Positions 9,898-24,800 of a DNA stretch of 64,000 bases are shown piece by piece; position 1 is the stretch's first letter, and every line of letters starts with the position of its first letter. The notes below the pieces were generated by a model that was not told where the DNA came from, made no database searches, and saw only the letters and a program-made list of their open reading frames with translations. The DNA comes from Orbicella faveolata (Eukaryota; Cnidaria; Anthozoa; Scleractinia; Merulinidae). The stretch covers positions 743,586 to 807,585 of the forward strand of contig NW_018149775.1 in the NCBI RefSeq assembly GCF_002042975.1, read 5' to 3'. Both the position numbers and the translations under genes were made by a program.

Positions 9898-12800
9898 ATG
9901 AGCTCTCATTCAGCTGACAAGCTGAAGCGGCCTCAAATGGCTTTTGAACTATTCGAGTTGGTTGGATTGTTGCGAGTTCGTCCACGAATATCTCAGCAAC
10001 ACTCTAAAGGTAAGCGAGGTTCTCTTTTGTTGATCAGAAGCGAGCTTCTCCATGCATGTGGTCCTGTCATTTGTAGCTGCACACTGCAGGCTAGGTGATG
10101 AGAATGCAGAAATTCATCATATTATAAATCTAGTCAATCAATATAAAAATAAATCTTCATAAACTGCAAAAAGTACAGACATTCACATTGGTACACATGC
10201 CCCCTTTCTCTCTCTTCCTTCTGCCTTTCTCCCCGTCCCTACTCTGCCTCCCTCCCCACTCCCCTCCCCACTTCCAGGTCTAGCCTTGTGGTTGTTTACA
10301 TACTGTGCATCTTGAGTTGCAATAAACCTGAGAGATAATTTTCATGATATGGGTGTGTAATGCCATCTTTATTACAGGTTTTCAAAGGGTATTATATATA
10401 TATATTTTTTCTTGATATATGAATAAAGATGGTGAATTTTAAGCTTGGTAATGAAATGTGAAAAGTGAAGTTATGAACATGACAAGAGTGTGGTACAAAG
10501 AAAAAATCTGAGTCCCTGATAGGAATCGAACTTGTGACCTCCCCAATACTGGGCGGGTGCTCCATCCACTGAGCTACAGGAACTCATGGAGAGCAAGGTC
10601 ATTTAATTCAGTTCATATGTGACAGGCGTCCTGCATACTGCTAGGATTAGCACTGATGAAGTCATTGTGAGTATGATAAATGAATAAAGATGGTGAATTT
10701 TAAGCTCAGTAATGAAATATGAAAAGTGTTCACTGATCAACATGACACAAGTGTGGAACAAACAAAAAATCTAAGTCCCAGGTCCCTGAGTCCTGGGACT
10801 CAGATTTTTTCTTTGTCCCATGCTCATGTCATGTTGATCAGTTCACTTTTGACATTCATATTTTTTTCTTGTTTCCAGATGACATCAAAAGATTACCATC
10901 CATTCAACAGGCTGCTTGGCATGAGGACGAAAAGCACAGTTTGATGGTGTTGCTGTGTAGTAATGGTGAGTGTGTGGCTCCAGTGTGTGAGTGCAGGTAG
11001 ACTACATAAATTCTGTACTAATTTCTCCCCTGCCTCCCTCTCAGGTAAACCATCTTCTCCATTTTGGGTCAAGAAATTTATTAAGCCCCACCTCTGACTT
11101 ACCTCTCCCCTTACCTCCTTTGTATTCCTGTTTTTTGGTGTTTATGTAGGATCATTGTTGCTGCGTGGTGAAGAAAAAGGCACAGCCCCTGTGATCAAAC
11201 AAGTTTCTTGGTTTCAGGTATTAGTATTTTTCTACATATATGCAATTACTATTCTGCCCTCTACCAATCCATCTTGATTTGGAGAAAACCTGACCTACAA
11301 TTTTGAAATCTGTACTAACCTGTTAGCCAAAGGTTATCTTTTAATTTAAATATTATTCATTGATTTCACCACCCAAAACATGAGAAAATAGTTTAACAAG
11401 ACATACAGTATGTAGGGTGGCCAAAAAGACCAGCAAAAAAGACTAGCCAAATAGAAATCATGTTGGTAATGTTGTGATTTAACACAGGGGAATGTCTTTT
11501 TATTTTCAAACAACGTGAACAATTAAAGCAATTTTTTTGCTCCCTTGGCAAAAAATTAGGGGAAACTGTTAAACTCATTTTTTTGAACTTCTTCCCAATT
11601 TGTCAAACCAGTTTTTGTTCCTGTAGATGGTTTGAAAACTCAGGATAAAACTTTACTATGTCTTGCTGTTCTGTGTACTGTCATTAAAGGTTTCTAACCT
11701 TAAGATTTCCTTTAACTTCATTAGAATCCTGCCAAGTCTGTGAGAATGATAGCCATGGACCCATCAGGCTCATGGCTGATTTGTGCATGTATGGATTGTT
11801 CACTGTATATTGTACCAGTTGCTGAAGTAGTAAGGGTAAGATTTGATTCATCAAAAGTTACATTTATTTATCCAGTGGTCAGTCAGGTACAGGGGTTTCA
11901 TTAACATTTTCAGCAGGAGGGAAACTGTTTTCCAAAGGTGGGCAAAACTGTTTGAACTGAACTTCTTTTTAAAAATACTTTCCTGTAGATGGTAAACCAG
12001 GTGGGCAAAATCATTCTCACAGTCAGTCAATTTGCCTGGTGCCCAGTCCTTAATGAAACCCCGGCAGATGGGTTTGTATCATAGCAATGGTTGAGGAGAA
12101 TAACTTAAATTCAGAGCCTTCTCACATTTCTGGCTTTTGTTCCATGCCGCTGAAACTGGAGTGGCCAGCCATGTGGTGCTTATCTTAGGGTTTCAGTATC
12201 TTGGAGGAACTAGGGGTACTTTTACTCCCCTTGAATAGACGCTAGGTCATCAGAGGGTTACCCCTAAGCATTAAATTTGATAACTAATACCAATTAGCTC
12301 TGGCTAATTTGTACAGTTAGTAGTTTTTTTTCTAGCATTTAGAGAGGAGGCCTCGCATAACATCTTTCTGTTTTTTTTTTGGTTTTTAGAGGAATTCCAA
12401 GATTTCTTACCAGTATTGGTCAACTGACGATATTACGCTGATCCTAAAAAATGACAGACGGGGTAATGAGCAGTTCTAATATTAAGCCTTGCGATAACAG
12501 TTTAACCTTCCACACACACTTAAAATATAACCTCAGTCTGTTTTTTATCTCCGCCAGGGCTTCCATGTGGTTTAGTTTGGTGGCATACAGTGGATGACTT
12601 ACACATTGGTGTCATCGGCACTGAGGTTTGTCTTGTTCATAAATGAACAAAATTTTGATTTTTAATTAGAGTGGTTTTCAATTGTTTGTTGTAAAACCAA
12701 AGCCAAAGTAATCAAGCTAGCCAATCACTAAAGACACAGGCAATACAGTGAGCCAGTCAAAACTTGAAGTAATTAGATATAGCTCACGCAAAGTGTGGAA

Positions 12801-15800
12801 AAATGAGTACGAATGGGTCACAACTGATTTGGTTGCTTTTCTTATTGGATGAAAAAGTGGCACGAGTTTTCTAAGCCAATTGTGTGGCGTAGTTGGTGCA
12901 AAACCAATTACTCCTTCTTTGCACTTAAATGAACTGCTATATAGCAGAGGTTTTCAAAGGTGTCATGAGTCACTGCATTCAGATAAGGATATTAAAACAG
13001 CTTTCTGGCTATCACAAAGATGTGCATGTAAGGTGGAGCTGGCTTTATTTTTCTGGTGCATGGCTGACTTTACTCCCACAGTGCCTCTCTCTACCAAGGT
13101 GTATAAATGGGTACTAACAAAATTAATGCTGGGGGTTAACCCTGCAACGGACTTGCATCCCATCCAGAGGGAGGAGAAATACTGTTAGGCACTTCATGCT
13201 ACAGAAACTGGAGATACATGTAAACACCAGCCTGATGGACCACTGGCTCATATGCAGACTTTACCGACCTACCTTTTAGGGAGTATCACATACCCTCTTA
13301 GGACATTATAAGTTAATCAATCAGCAATAGTTCTCATTTCTCTAAGTAACTAAACATCAGGTACATTTATTCCAGCTTGGAGAATTATTGTTTGTGGATC
13401 TGAAGCAGAAGATGATAGTAGCGTCTTGTGATGTCAAGGAGAGCATCATGTCAATAGAGTTGATGCAAGACAAACAACATGAGACAACTGCTCTACTGGT
13501 AATAATAACAACGTGCTTATATGACATGGTTATCCCTTTCAAGCTGTTTCTTGAGCATATACCAGAATTTTATATTGCATTAAGACCAATGTTAGCCTTC
13601 TAACACATAATTAGACTGGATTCTGGGTTTTGTTTCACACCACTGAAAAATTTCAGCAACATGAAAGAAAAGCAAGAAATCTGTTTATGTTCACAGGCTA
13701 GACCTATGTTCACTTCTGCTACATGCTCATCAGTAATTTCCATCCTTCATTGTGCAAATGTATGATATTTTCTGTTTCTAATATGCAGATCAACACCATG
13801 TCAGGTAATACAGTTCAGATGCAGCTTGAGTACAAGTCAATGCGTATGGCAGGTTTTGAGCAGAAGAAGAGTCCATCCATGGCATCAGCTATGGGATATG
13901 AAACACTCAGCAAAGTGGCCATACCCATTGAGAGCGTGTTTCTGGGAATAGAAGATCTGCAGGACAAAATACAACCTATGCCAATTGCAGTAAGTTGAAT
14001 TTAGAACCTTGGGTGTTACTGGACCTTTTTAACGATGTCCCACAATATCAACAAACACTTCTTCATAAAATTTGGCGTGTTTGGGGTCTCGTATTTTCAT
14101 GAGTGCAATGGATTCTTATATGAAACTTCGTATAGTTACTAAATTTGACTTGTTAAATCAAGAGGTGAGGCTTACTGTAGTTCTTGTTTGAATGAGAAAA
14201 TCGGAAAAAGTGTGACAACATCGAAAAGGTCTATTTGTTGCAACATGCTCTTGAATCTCATCTTCACTACTTTCAATTTACATCAAGCCATTCAGTTATT
14301 AGTCTCTCGATCATTTAGTTTTGCTTTTTTCACTGTTTGTACATGTAGCATACAATTATTTTAATTATAGTAAAAATATTAATAACATGTTTTTTTTCAT
14401 TTTTTTATTCACAGTCCTCTAGTGGTGCTAATCAGTTTTCTGTGCAGTATGCCAGAAATCAAGTGTTCATTGGGGCTCGTAATAAAAAGAATGATATTCT
14501 GGAGGTACAAATTAGAATAGACTTGTTATTATTGATAATTTGTTGAAGCCACCTTAATGTCACTTACTGATTCAGTTCTGACATCCTGTATTAACTGCTT
14601 AAACCCTCCAAAAACATGACAAGTTTGTTTTGGTGTGTTAAACATTGCCCTGTATTTTTTTGCACTGGTTTTCACTCCATTTTTGAGAAATAACATATAC
14701 AAAAAAGTCAGTTTTCCTAGTGACATCTTTTTGTGGAATGTGAAACAAAAAATAGCCACTAGTTGTTATTAATGTACGTCTTATAATAAGTTTATAATCC
14801 CAATGGTTTACTGACCAACACCAACATTATTTCTAGTTTTATTTTTATTTTTAGTTATTATTATAATTATTTTTTTACATTAATTCTAGTTGAGATCCAG
14901 AAATGACCTGTATTACCCTGTGAGCAGAGTCTCCTTCGATCTTAATAAAATGTTAATTTTCCCAATTTTGAAGGTTTATGACATTGATGTAGAGAACTTG
15001 CCAATGTTTGTCTATCAACTGCCACCTGGGACAACAGATGTTTTATTGACTAACAGGGTGATATTTACTATCACTCACCAGGAACAGTCAGATGAGGTAA
15101 AAAAGTTTTATATTGACTGACTTAACAGTCAATATAATAATTATAGCTAGTTTTATCTCTATTACCTGGCTAGTATTACCTGGCTAGGCTACCTTCTTTC
15201 TGAGGATTGTTTATCTCTGACAGTAGATTAGATTACAGTAGGTTACATGCATGTACAATTCTCAATTAAGTAGTAATTGAGATTTCAGCTACACATTTGT
15301 ACTTTCTCTCACATACATGTACATTCATCTATAGTAATATAATGCAAGGCTGTCATTAGAGGCTGTTACTGTTGAATATGCTTGATGGGTTCCTGATGTT
15401 AAGGTGATGAACTTACCTGTTGTTGATACACTTCACATACAAAGTAATCAAATGTTTTTATGGGTGTGAAGATCAAGACAACGGGTGATCCAAACCCTTC
15501 GAACAGGACAGCCCTATAGTATTCACTTGTGCATACAAACTGCCACACTCTGACTCTATGGTATGACCTCAGTAACCATACATGTAAAAATTATACCTCC
15601 TCTATGTTTCTTATTTTGTGCAGACGTTGTTGTGTATTCAGGCCAGTCAGCTTGCAGAAACATCAGTCTCAGTACCAAAATCTCATCAGGTGATTGATAC
15701 ATTGTAGTAATTTTGCACAAATCAAAATAAGTTGTCACCAACTTTTTTTAAAAATACCAAACTAATCTTTGGGCATCAGCATTCAATGTCAGCGAAGTAG

Positions 15801-18800
15801 TTTGAAATGAATTTTAAATGAAATTTAGGTCACAATGATAACTTAATATAACATTTATTTACCCTGTGCAGTGTTTATAGCACAAAGGCTAGAGGGGCCT
15901 ATTAAACAACTGGGCAAATAATTTAAATTGAACATAACATTGTTAAGAATTCCAATTGGCTGGCGGCAAACCAGTTGGCTATTTACAAGCGTGGCCGAGG
16001 ATTTGAACTCAATAACAGTTTCAAACCATTTCAACCACAGTTCGTATAGTGTGATTGTCCGGGTGAGGGTAGGTTTCTGCCAGTCACACCAATGTAGGAA
16101 GCCTGGCAGTTNAAACCTAACAACAGACAGGGAGCAGTTTACAAGATCAAATGCTCCGACTGCCAGGCTTCCTACATTGGTGAGACTGGCAGAAACCTTA
16201 ACACGAGACTGACTGAACACAAATGAGCCACAAGAAATGGTGATGCCAACAATCACATTGCTGTACATCTTCAACTGACAAACCACAACATTGACTGGGA
16301 CTCTGCTCATTGCTTAACCTGCAGTACAAACTATTTTCAACAACTGACTCTGGAAAGCTGGTACACTAACCTAGAACAAATGCCACTTAACAGATGTCAA
16401 CAACTACCGGCGCCCTACAAACGACTTATTCATGACAGAAACGAAACCGACAAACAGACTTCCAACAGACTGACTTAATTTGACTAACAATAGACAGACC
16501 AAAAAACTGACCAATTTGACTAACAATAGAAGGATCGAAACCCACCAATGACTGATGACAAACTTTACATGAGTCTTTCAGCCAATACCATCATGGCTAA
16601 ACTGACCAATCATGTTCAACGGACCAGACTTATAACATCATCGACTGACAAACACTATTCACTTGATTCTGAAGATGACTGCTGCTCAGGTTGTCAAAAC
16701 GTCAGTCACCAACAACAGTTCTTTTCAGAACTACCCTCGCCCAGACGATCACACTATACGAACTACTGATACTCCTGGGTTCAAACCATTTACTACATTT
16801 CAACCACAGTAAACAGTTTAAATATTTTAATGTATTTCCCTGGTTATTTCTCCACAGAAGGCAGAATCTAGCATTATCCAGACATTTGTACTTCCTCCTG
16901 GAGAAAGACTCATTGCCATGTTTCAACACTCAGAAGCAGTGGACAGCATCATCATTGAAGACACTCCTGATCGTTCTCAAACTCCGACTGGTTCTGGGGT
17001 GTCACACACTGTCGATGGCATGATCCTCGTCACCACCTCTGGTGTATTCCAGTGCCAGCCTAGAACATCACCCGAGAAACTGTTCCTAGAGCTTGCTGTC
17101 AGTAGCTCAGACACTTCAGCTGCAGATGTGTTAGCCATCACTTCTGGCCTTGATGTGAATAAATTATATGAGGTGGGTATGTCATTCATCCATTCATCTT
17201 GAGTACTACATGTTAAATATTGAAGTTGAGTTAAGTAAATAAAGATTATAACTCAAGCCTACAATCCCAGTCAAAAGTGTTAACACAAACACTTCTTCCT
17301 TTGTTTCCTACTCCCCATCTCAATGTTGAGCTCTCAAACAGGTTTTACAAACTATCATTATCCACAAAGAGTTTAACAATACATTAAAACATTTGAGTCA
17401 GTTACGTGTTACAACTAGTTTTGTCTGCAAATATAGGTGGATGCAAAATCCTAATACCTAAGTTTGAAAGTAAAGTGTTAAATATTGACTTTATTTCAGA
17501 TGGCTGGTGATGAAGCATTGACTAATGAACAATATGAACATGCACTGGAACTCTATCATTTATCCAAGGTAACCTAATTACATGGAAGTTTTTAATCCAC
17601 AAAAGACGTTAAAACTGATGAGTTCTATTGAAACTACCCACCGAGAGGAAGGAACCATTCTGCGATTGATGGAGTGACATTTTATAACATTTTGTCACTC
17701 ATTAAACAATGAACAGTGCTCCTAAATTTTTTCAACACCATTACTGTAAAATCTGGCAGTGTAACTTAATCCATTTTCACTCATGTTTAACACTTGAATC
17801 ATGACTTTTTATTATGATATGCAGTGCTCATTTGAGAGACGTGTTGCTCAATTTGCTAAACATGGAAGGGTAGCCGATATTCTTGCCTATCTTCGACAGG
17901 TATTTGAATATTGTGCTGTACCTATATAGTTATTTTTTGCCATTTAATGCTATTATAACTGTGACATATAATGGTAGTGAATTTGGAGTGCTGGTGCGGC
18001 ATACATTGATAATTCTTCATCAAAGTTCTGAAAGTGGATGACATGCCAGGTCATCACAGGCTACTTCCCAGCATTCTGTCAGGCTACCCCAGTACCCATT
18101 GCTGCACTCCGGTACCCATTTATACTCCTGGGTGGAGAGAAACACAGTAAGAGTAAAGTGTCCTGCTTACCCATGGCCAAGAACACAACACATTGACCTG
18201 GCCGGGGCTCAAATCTGGACTGCTCACTCCAGAGTCTAGTACGCTATCCATCCGTCTGCTGCTATTCCCACTGGAACACTTCAATGTAGCCCTAATAGTA
18301 CAAATCTTCTTTATGAGATTCTTTATTATGTAATTTCTAAGGTTTGTTTAAGCACCAGCCTGTTTCTTATTAAAAACTGTATGTTACTGGTACAAGGGGT
18401 GAAAACTTTCAGATGGGACCATTAATGATTGTGCGCTATTCTTCCCATTGATTTTTCAAGGCATTGAGTAAGTATGGTGATGTGCACACCGCTGAAAGGA
18501 AACAGTTGTCCAATCTTACTCTGTTCTGCTTTATACAACAGGTAAGATGTAAAATCCTTAGCACCATTGAATACACAGAAAGTAAAAATTCATCTAAATG
18601 ATAACTGTACCAAACCAACATCTCCTTAAAAACTCCTCACACAAAAAAACTCTAGCTCCCACATTTTCTTGCTTTAATAATGTTTTCACAATCTATTTTT
18701 TTTAATTCTCATTCCTCACTTGATATATGTTTCTGGAAGAGAAATAAGTTTTATATTTTTCATGGTGACTGACATTTTCAACTATCTTACGTTTACAGGT

Positions 18801-21800
18801 TTTGGAGAGTAGTGGTGATCCTATCCAGCAACAAACACTTTCTGAGGCATTTAGGTAAAAGCTTCTTTCAACTTACAACAAAACTGAATGTATTTTTCAA
18901 CATTCATTTGGTAGAGATACCAACCTAAAAAAATTGAAATTCATGAGATCACCAATTTTATCTTCTCGACCCTCAAAAACATTGCTAAAAGTAACTGGAG
19001 CTTCACCGATTCAAAAAGGATTAAATATTTCAAAATTTCCTCCCAAAAATGCAAAACAATTTGGCCAAAATAAATGTGAAAAATGTTGTTTACTTACTTT
19101 CCTTTGTATGGGGGACATTTTGTGGCCAGTACGGGAGACCAGGAGATCCGGTCTGAATCTGGGAGACTCCTGGATCCAAGAGAGTTTGCAAAGATGTATT
19201 AGGTGTACTTAGGAACTGAGTAACCTGATTTAACATGTGCTTTTCTTCTTCTGTCAGCCAATTCCTGAATGATAATTTTGATTACGACGAGGTGACTGCT
19301 TTGGAACAATTGTCAGCATATGGTCTTAAAAGTTTGATGTTTGATGTAGCCAAGGTAAAATTTAATATCCTCTCCCAAGCAATAATTTACAGAAAGATAA
19401 AATTCTGCATTTTGCACAGGATCCAGTAGTGACAGGTGCCCTTCAATACATTTGTGTGCTAGTAATCTATGTAAAATTGTGTCGATCTATTTTGTGTTTG
19501 GAGACAAGTTCATGGTTGTTAGTTTATTTGATCTTGAAAAATATTATTAAGTTGGAGATATGGCACCGCCATGATTATCCTCTCAAGGTCTTAATAAGCA
19601 TACACATCAGCTTTTTTTCTTCTAATCTTCACTCACATTTTGTAGTAAAATGTTAATGATGCATACTAGCAACTATGAACACAATGTACAAGACTAAGTT
19701 ATATAGGTTATACAAAGTGCTGATTGAAGTAATGTTAAATAATCCCAACAAGAACTTTTTATTCAACAGGCAAGAGGCTTAATGCCTAAAACCTTGGAGA
19801 TGTTAGCACAGAAAGGACAGTTTCACCTCTCATCTGAGCTTCAGGCCAAGTTAGCTTCAAGAGGATTCACAGATATCATCAGTAGAAGTGCCAATGGTGA
19901 GAGAGAACTGCTAAATTGCCAAAACATTTACTCATCATTGATACACTCTTTGGAATTCTTTTCCATACTTTTACAAACAGTTTCAAGTTCGTCTGAAATA
20001 ATGCAAAATAATTTAGAACCCTGACATGTTCTTACAAATCATTCTTTTATTACAGCTGTAGTACCAGGTATATGAAATTGGCAAATTGTATTGACTTGAT
20101 TTATGAACAAATTATTTGTGATTATTTTCCTAATCCATTCCTGTCCACCACTTCAAACATTTTTGTGTCTGGGAGGGGGAGGTGGGTTGTTGAACTATTG
20201 TTGAACTTTTAGTTTTCATCCAAAGCACGTGCTGTATGTTATGGCATTGGTACTGCTTTAGTTGCCTTTACAACTAAATTGCCCTCTTCGACTGTTGGAA
20301 GTAAATTATTATAAATTATTTACTTTCATGGAGTAGGCCATAATTTATTATTAATATTATTTAATCATGGACATGTAATTTTTAGGTGCCTTTATACAGT
20401 GTATGGATCCCCAAGAAGTTGTCATCTTTTTGTTGTCAAAGGTAAAAGGAAATTTTGTCTTCTTTTTAAAAGAGATTTGCATTAAATAAACTGGCCCAAG
20501 CCAAGCTTTATGAAGGCAGGACAGTTCAAGCTTGATTGTTATGTTACCTTGCAGCCAGAGACTATCCTCAGTCATATGAAATTCCTTCTATCTCGCCTAA
20601 CATCACTGAATGAAGAAAGTTTGGTGCACATCGCTCGTGTTCTGGATCCGTCTCGTCCTTCATTCAGATCTTTGGCAAGTAAAGTGAGACCTCCAAGACA
20701 GAGGTAACACTTGGAAATAAATAGTTATTCACCAGTTAGGATATGATTTATTAGACATTATAAACAGGGATGCAGAGTGGCGATAAAAGCAAAGGTTACG
20801 ACAATACGTGTATGAAATGGTTTTGAAAGTCCGGAGGAGAGGAGCGTTGCATGATGATATAAATGACGGCTGCGTAGGAGTCTATATTTATACCTTGAAG
20901 AAATGTGAGTGTCTGACATCTTAACTAACTGGTTCTGTGACAAAGAGAAGACAGTGATGATGATGGTCATGGTGATCATAACAAGAAAGATAGTGATCAA
21001 TGATCATGGCAGTTGTTCTTGTAGCTGAGACCTTTAAATCAGAGTACATTAGACTATACAAGAGTGAGTTTAAACATGACTTATGATTATGCTTTTGATT
21101 GATTATCACATATCACACCAATGTCATAATGATAGTCGTCTAGTCAACTGGTCTCCAACAGGGGTAAGTGAGGACTCTGCAAACTTAGCTGAATTGAAAT
21201 TTGAAGGTCTTACTCGTACTCAGTCTCGTACTTGTGCTACCTAAAGGTTCTTAATGGTGATTATAATTCATCAACAATAGTTATTCATAGCAATTAATAA
21301 TTAAATTGAGGTTATTAACTTAAATATTGTGTTTCTTTTAGGACTGCTTCTGGTAGCTCGATCAGTTCTCTGATTTCCATGGAAAGTGTGATCAGCCTTG
21401 GACATGTTAGTTAGAATTTGCTCCATTTTCCTAATAATACCCTAAAGTAAAAGAGATCTTTTTTATTGTTAGTTCATAATTCATCATTTCTAATATTATT
21501 TGATGACTATCCTTTGTTTGTGATAATACATTGTTTGTGGCTAGTCTGATGCAGCACTTTCAATTCATCCAACCAAGGGACTCCTTAGAGACCTCTCTGC
21601 TTGGCAAATTCAACTTCTATTGTCAATATTTGTCTTGATCTTAGGAGGATAACATCAAACAGCCTACTCTGCAAGATCTGATTGAACTGTTTTTATGCTC
21701 TCTTTTGGTGCTAAATCATCTCAGAAATGACAAGCTAGATGCCATGGCAAGGTGTGTTTGTAGTTCTCCTTTAATTGACAAGAATTATATTCCTCTTCAT

Positions 21801-24800
21801 ACATGTACTGTACATGTGAGATTGATGATGCATTGGTGTGCAGGCAAGTGACGAGAAAGAAGAAAATAATTAACTACTCTGAAGTAAACGTACATAATGA
21901 AAGAATTGTATAATGCTGAAAGATGAAGAGAATGTGACAGACAAGACTAACACCTGTTTTATCATTCTCTTTAGAGTTTCAGCAATTAAATGTGTTTGTG
22001 GAGGAAATCAGGATTCAGAAAACAGTTTTGGAAGAAAGAGGGTAACTTTTATTTTAAATAATTATGTCATTAGTATTTTATAATAATAATAATGGTAGTA
22101 GTAATTGACGCCAGAAGAGGGTGCTTTTTTAAAGAATTTTAACCATTTATGAGAGGACTGTCGCATACAAGTGGAAAGTAACAAGTTAGCCTGTATAGGA
22201 TACCTTGAGAGATACTAATTTTTTTGGCATGAAGGAACTACGGTCAAATCATTCCATCCTCCCTCGGATGGGTAAGCAAAATGACTGCTCCTCTCACAGT
22301 GCACTGCAGTAGTTGAGTACATGTATTTTGTCCATGAACTATGACTCCAGCCTACACCCAAACTTAGATCATTTGATGTGGACTTCAACATCATTAGGCT
22401 ACTGTGCCTTCCACTTAATAGCTGTATGAAACAACAAGTAACTAATTACTGCTAAGTTTCTTAAAGGACCCTAGGCAGCCAGTCTGCCATTTTTTATGCC
22501 ATTGAAATTATTGATATTGCATGGTGAAGCGGAATCTTAATTGCTTTACTGTAAGTTGTGTTTCTGAAAGTATGTTTGATTATTTTAAGTAGTTTCACAG
22601 TGATTTCCTTCTTTCAACATGCTCTGAATAAAACATAATAGCCAAACTCTCACATGGAGACAAAAACAAAGGTGTAAGTACATTGCTGACTTAAGGGCCC
22701 TTTAAGATATATGTTTTGACCCTCTCTAAACTGAAGGTCAGTGGAAATGAATGTCAATATAAGAACTGGTTGACAGACTGTTGTTGTATTTGGCCATGGC
22801 AGGAAAGTACAGTGGAGTTTCTGTGCAGGCCAGTGAGGCTGTCCTGTGGTCAACAGCACACAGCTGTTGTTAGTTCATCAGGGGATGTTTACACATGGGG
22901 ACGATCTCAGAAAGGAAGGTAAATATTAGGCTGTAAGTAATTTACAACAAACATATGGCATGTTAATGTTTAAATGCTTCATTTCCTTTGAGAGTCCATT
23001 CTTTCCTCCTTCAGCCTTCCTCCTGGTATAGGGTAATTGATGAGGGTTCACAAAATGGCTGGAAATCAGTCCTAGTTATCTATGATAAGGAAAATTCTTA
23101 TTGATTATTTATGTGAACATCAGGATTCCAATTTAAAGTAAAGATTGCTTCTATAATCATGAACAAAATTTCAAATCATAATCTTTTTTATTTTTTCAAT
23201 TTTTCAGTCTAAAGTTATATTCTAAATGTTCGAAATATTTTGTTATGTTTCAACAAGTTATTAATGTTCATTATTGTATGTCTTGTGTTTGTAGCCAATA
23301 TAATGAGACCTCTGATTAGCTAATTCTGGGGCATTATTCTCCCACAATACCCACAGGCTGACTATGGCCTGCAAAAACAAAGCAAAAAGCCTTATAATAA
23401 ACAACTTATTAACCTTGAATGTTCGTTAGGTCTCTTTTGGAAAATCTTAAACCTCGGCCTTGCCATATTGACCTTGCTGTCGCTCAGTCAATACGGCAAA
23501 GTCTTAGCAACTAAGACTTTGCTGTATTGAAAATCTCAAACTGTTTGAGATTTTCCTGTAAAGACTTCACCCTTGGTTAATAAGTTGTTACAAACTGCTC
23601 ATTGTTTGTTTTTTCACTACAGGCTGGGTCATGGGGATATTATTGAGGAAGAGGGAAAATCAGTTCCTTTTCGGGTAGAAATTCTCCACATGCACAGGTC
23701 GGTAAAGGAATGCTGCTATCAAGAATTTTGATGTCTTTTGTACACTAGCAGTAGACCATTGCAGGACTATCCTCACCAGCAAGACTGTGTTACTCTAGAC
23801 AACCTTGCTGAGGATACTCTTGGGTTCAAATCATTTTAGAGAATTTTTTGAATGATTTTGAAAAGCTGAAACAACCAAGTCAGGAGAAACATGTGTTCAA
23901 AATGTGCTTGGCTTAAAAATGGTGTTTCTTGTAGGATTAATGTGTTGTCAGTAGCTTGTGGAATGGAACACACATTGGCATTGTGCTCTGATGGGGTAAG
24001 TCTTACTAGCTTACTGTTTATTGACCTATTTTCTCCAAAGAAGGCCTGAGTTCAGAATCAAGTAAAAAGTTCAAATGTTAATTGTGACATCTTGGAAAAG
24101 TTCACTGTACTATGTGAAAGTGCTGCTCAGTAATTAAATGATCACATACCAAATTTCAACCTACATGCACATTAAATAATTATCACTAACCTCTCTCTGT
24201 GTGTTATGGTTACGTTTGACTCTTTCCATCCTTTCAGGTTTACTCCTGGGGGTCATCTGAATATGGGCAGGTATGTACACTGTACTGCAAAAACACAGGA
24301 CTCTCTGTACCGAGAAGAAGTGTTTGGAAATGACTGACTTTTATTAAAGATAGAAAGAAAGAAACTTGATGTGACTGAAAATGCTACTTCCAATGTTGTG
24401 ATTGGTGATAGACATTACAGAGGTTTTTGTAGTCTGATCTAATTTTCCTTTCTGAATTCTCTGTCCACCTTCTTCAATAAGTCTGATGAAGGTGGACAGA
24501 AATTCAGAAAGGAAAATTAGGTTGGACAAAACTTTTTTTTTAAAAAGAAACTTGACTTTACTGACTTTTTAATTTGTGCATCATTCTCATTTTCAAGCTT
24601 GGCCAGGGTGACACCCAGCAACAGACCAGACCTGTCTATATCACAGAACTGTCAGACAAAAAGTGTATAGCAGTCATGTGTGGCCACTACCATTCCTTGG
24701 CCCTGTCGGCAGATCACAGGGTGTGGTCATGGGGCTGGGGTGTACATGGACAGTTAGGAGTGGGTAGTATTGAAGATGTACTGCTGCCGACACATGTAAC

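Noticed and set aside
9606-9917. 103-codon plus-strand frame starting MSRKKQKFF
   Set aside because: Lies over the promoter motifs, has no domain, and the better start at 9898 is in another frame and splices in phase.
10515-10580. Possible tRNA gene on the minus strand
   Set aside because: A and B boxes fit, but SINE body and partial copies follow, and the acceptor stem is not clean.
12880-13188. 102-codon plus-strand frame
   Set aside because: Covers dispersed repeats and the SINE body.
20055-20070. Possible 12-base micro-exon (CAG|CTGTAGTACCAG|GTATATG)
   Set aside because: The flanking exons already join in phase; nothing supports a micro-exon.
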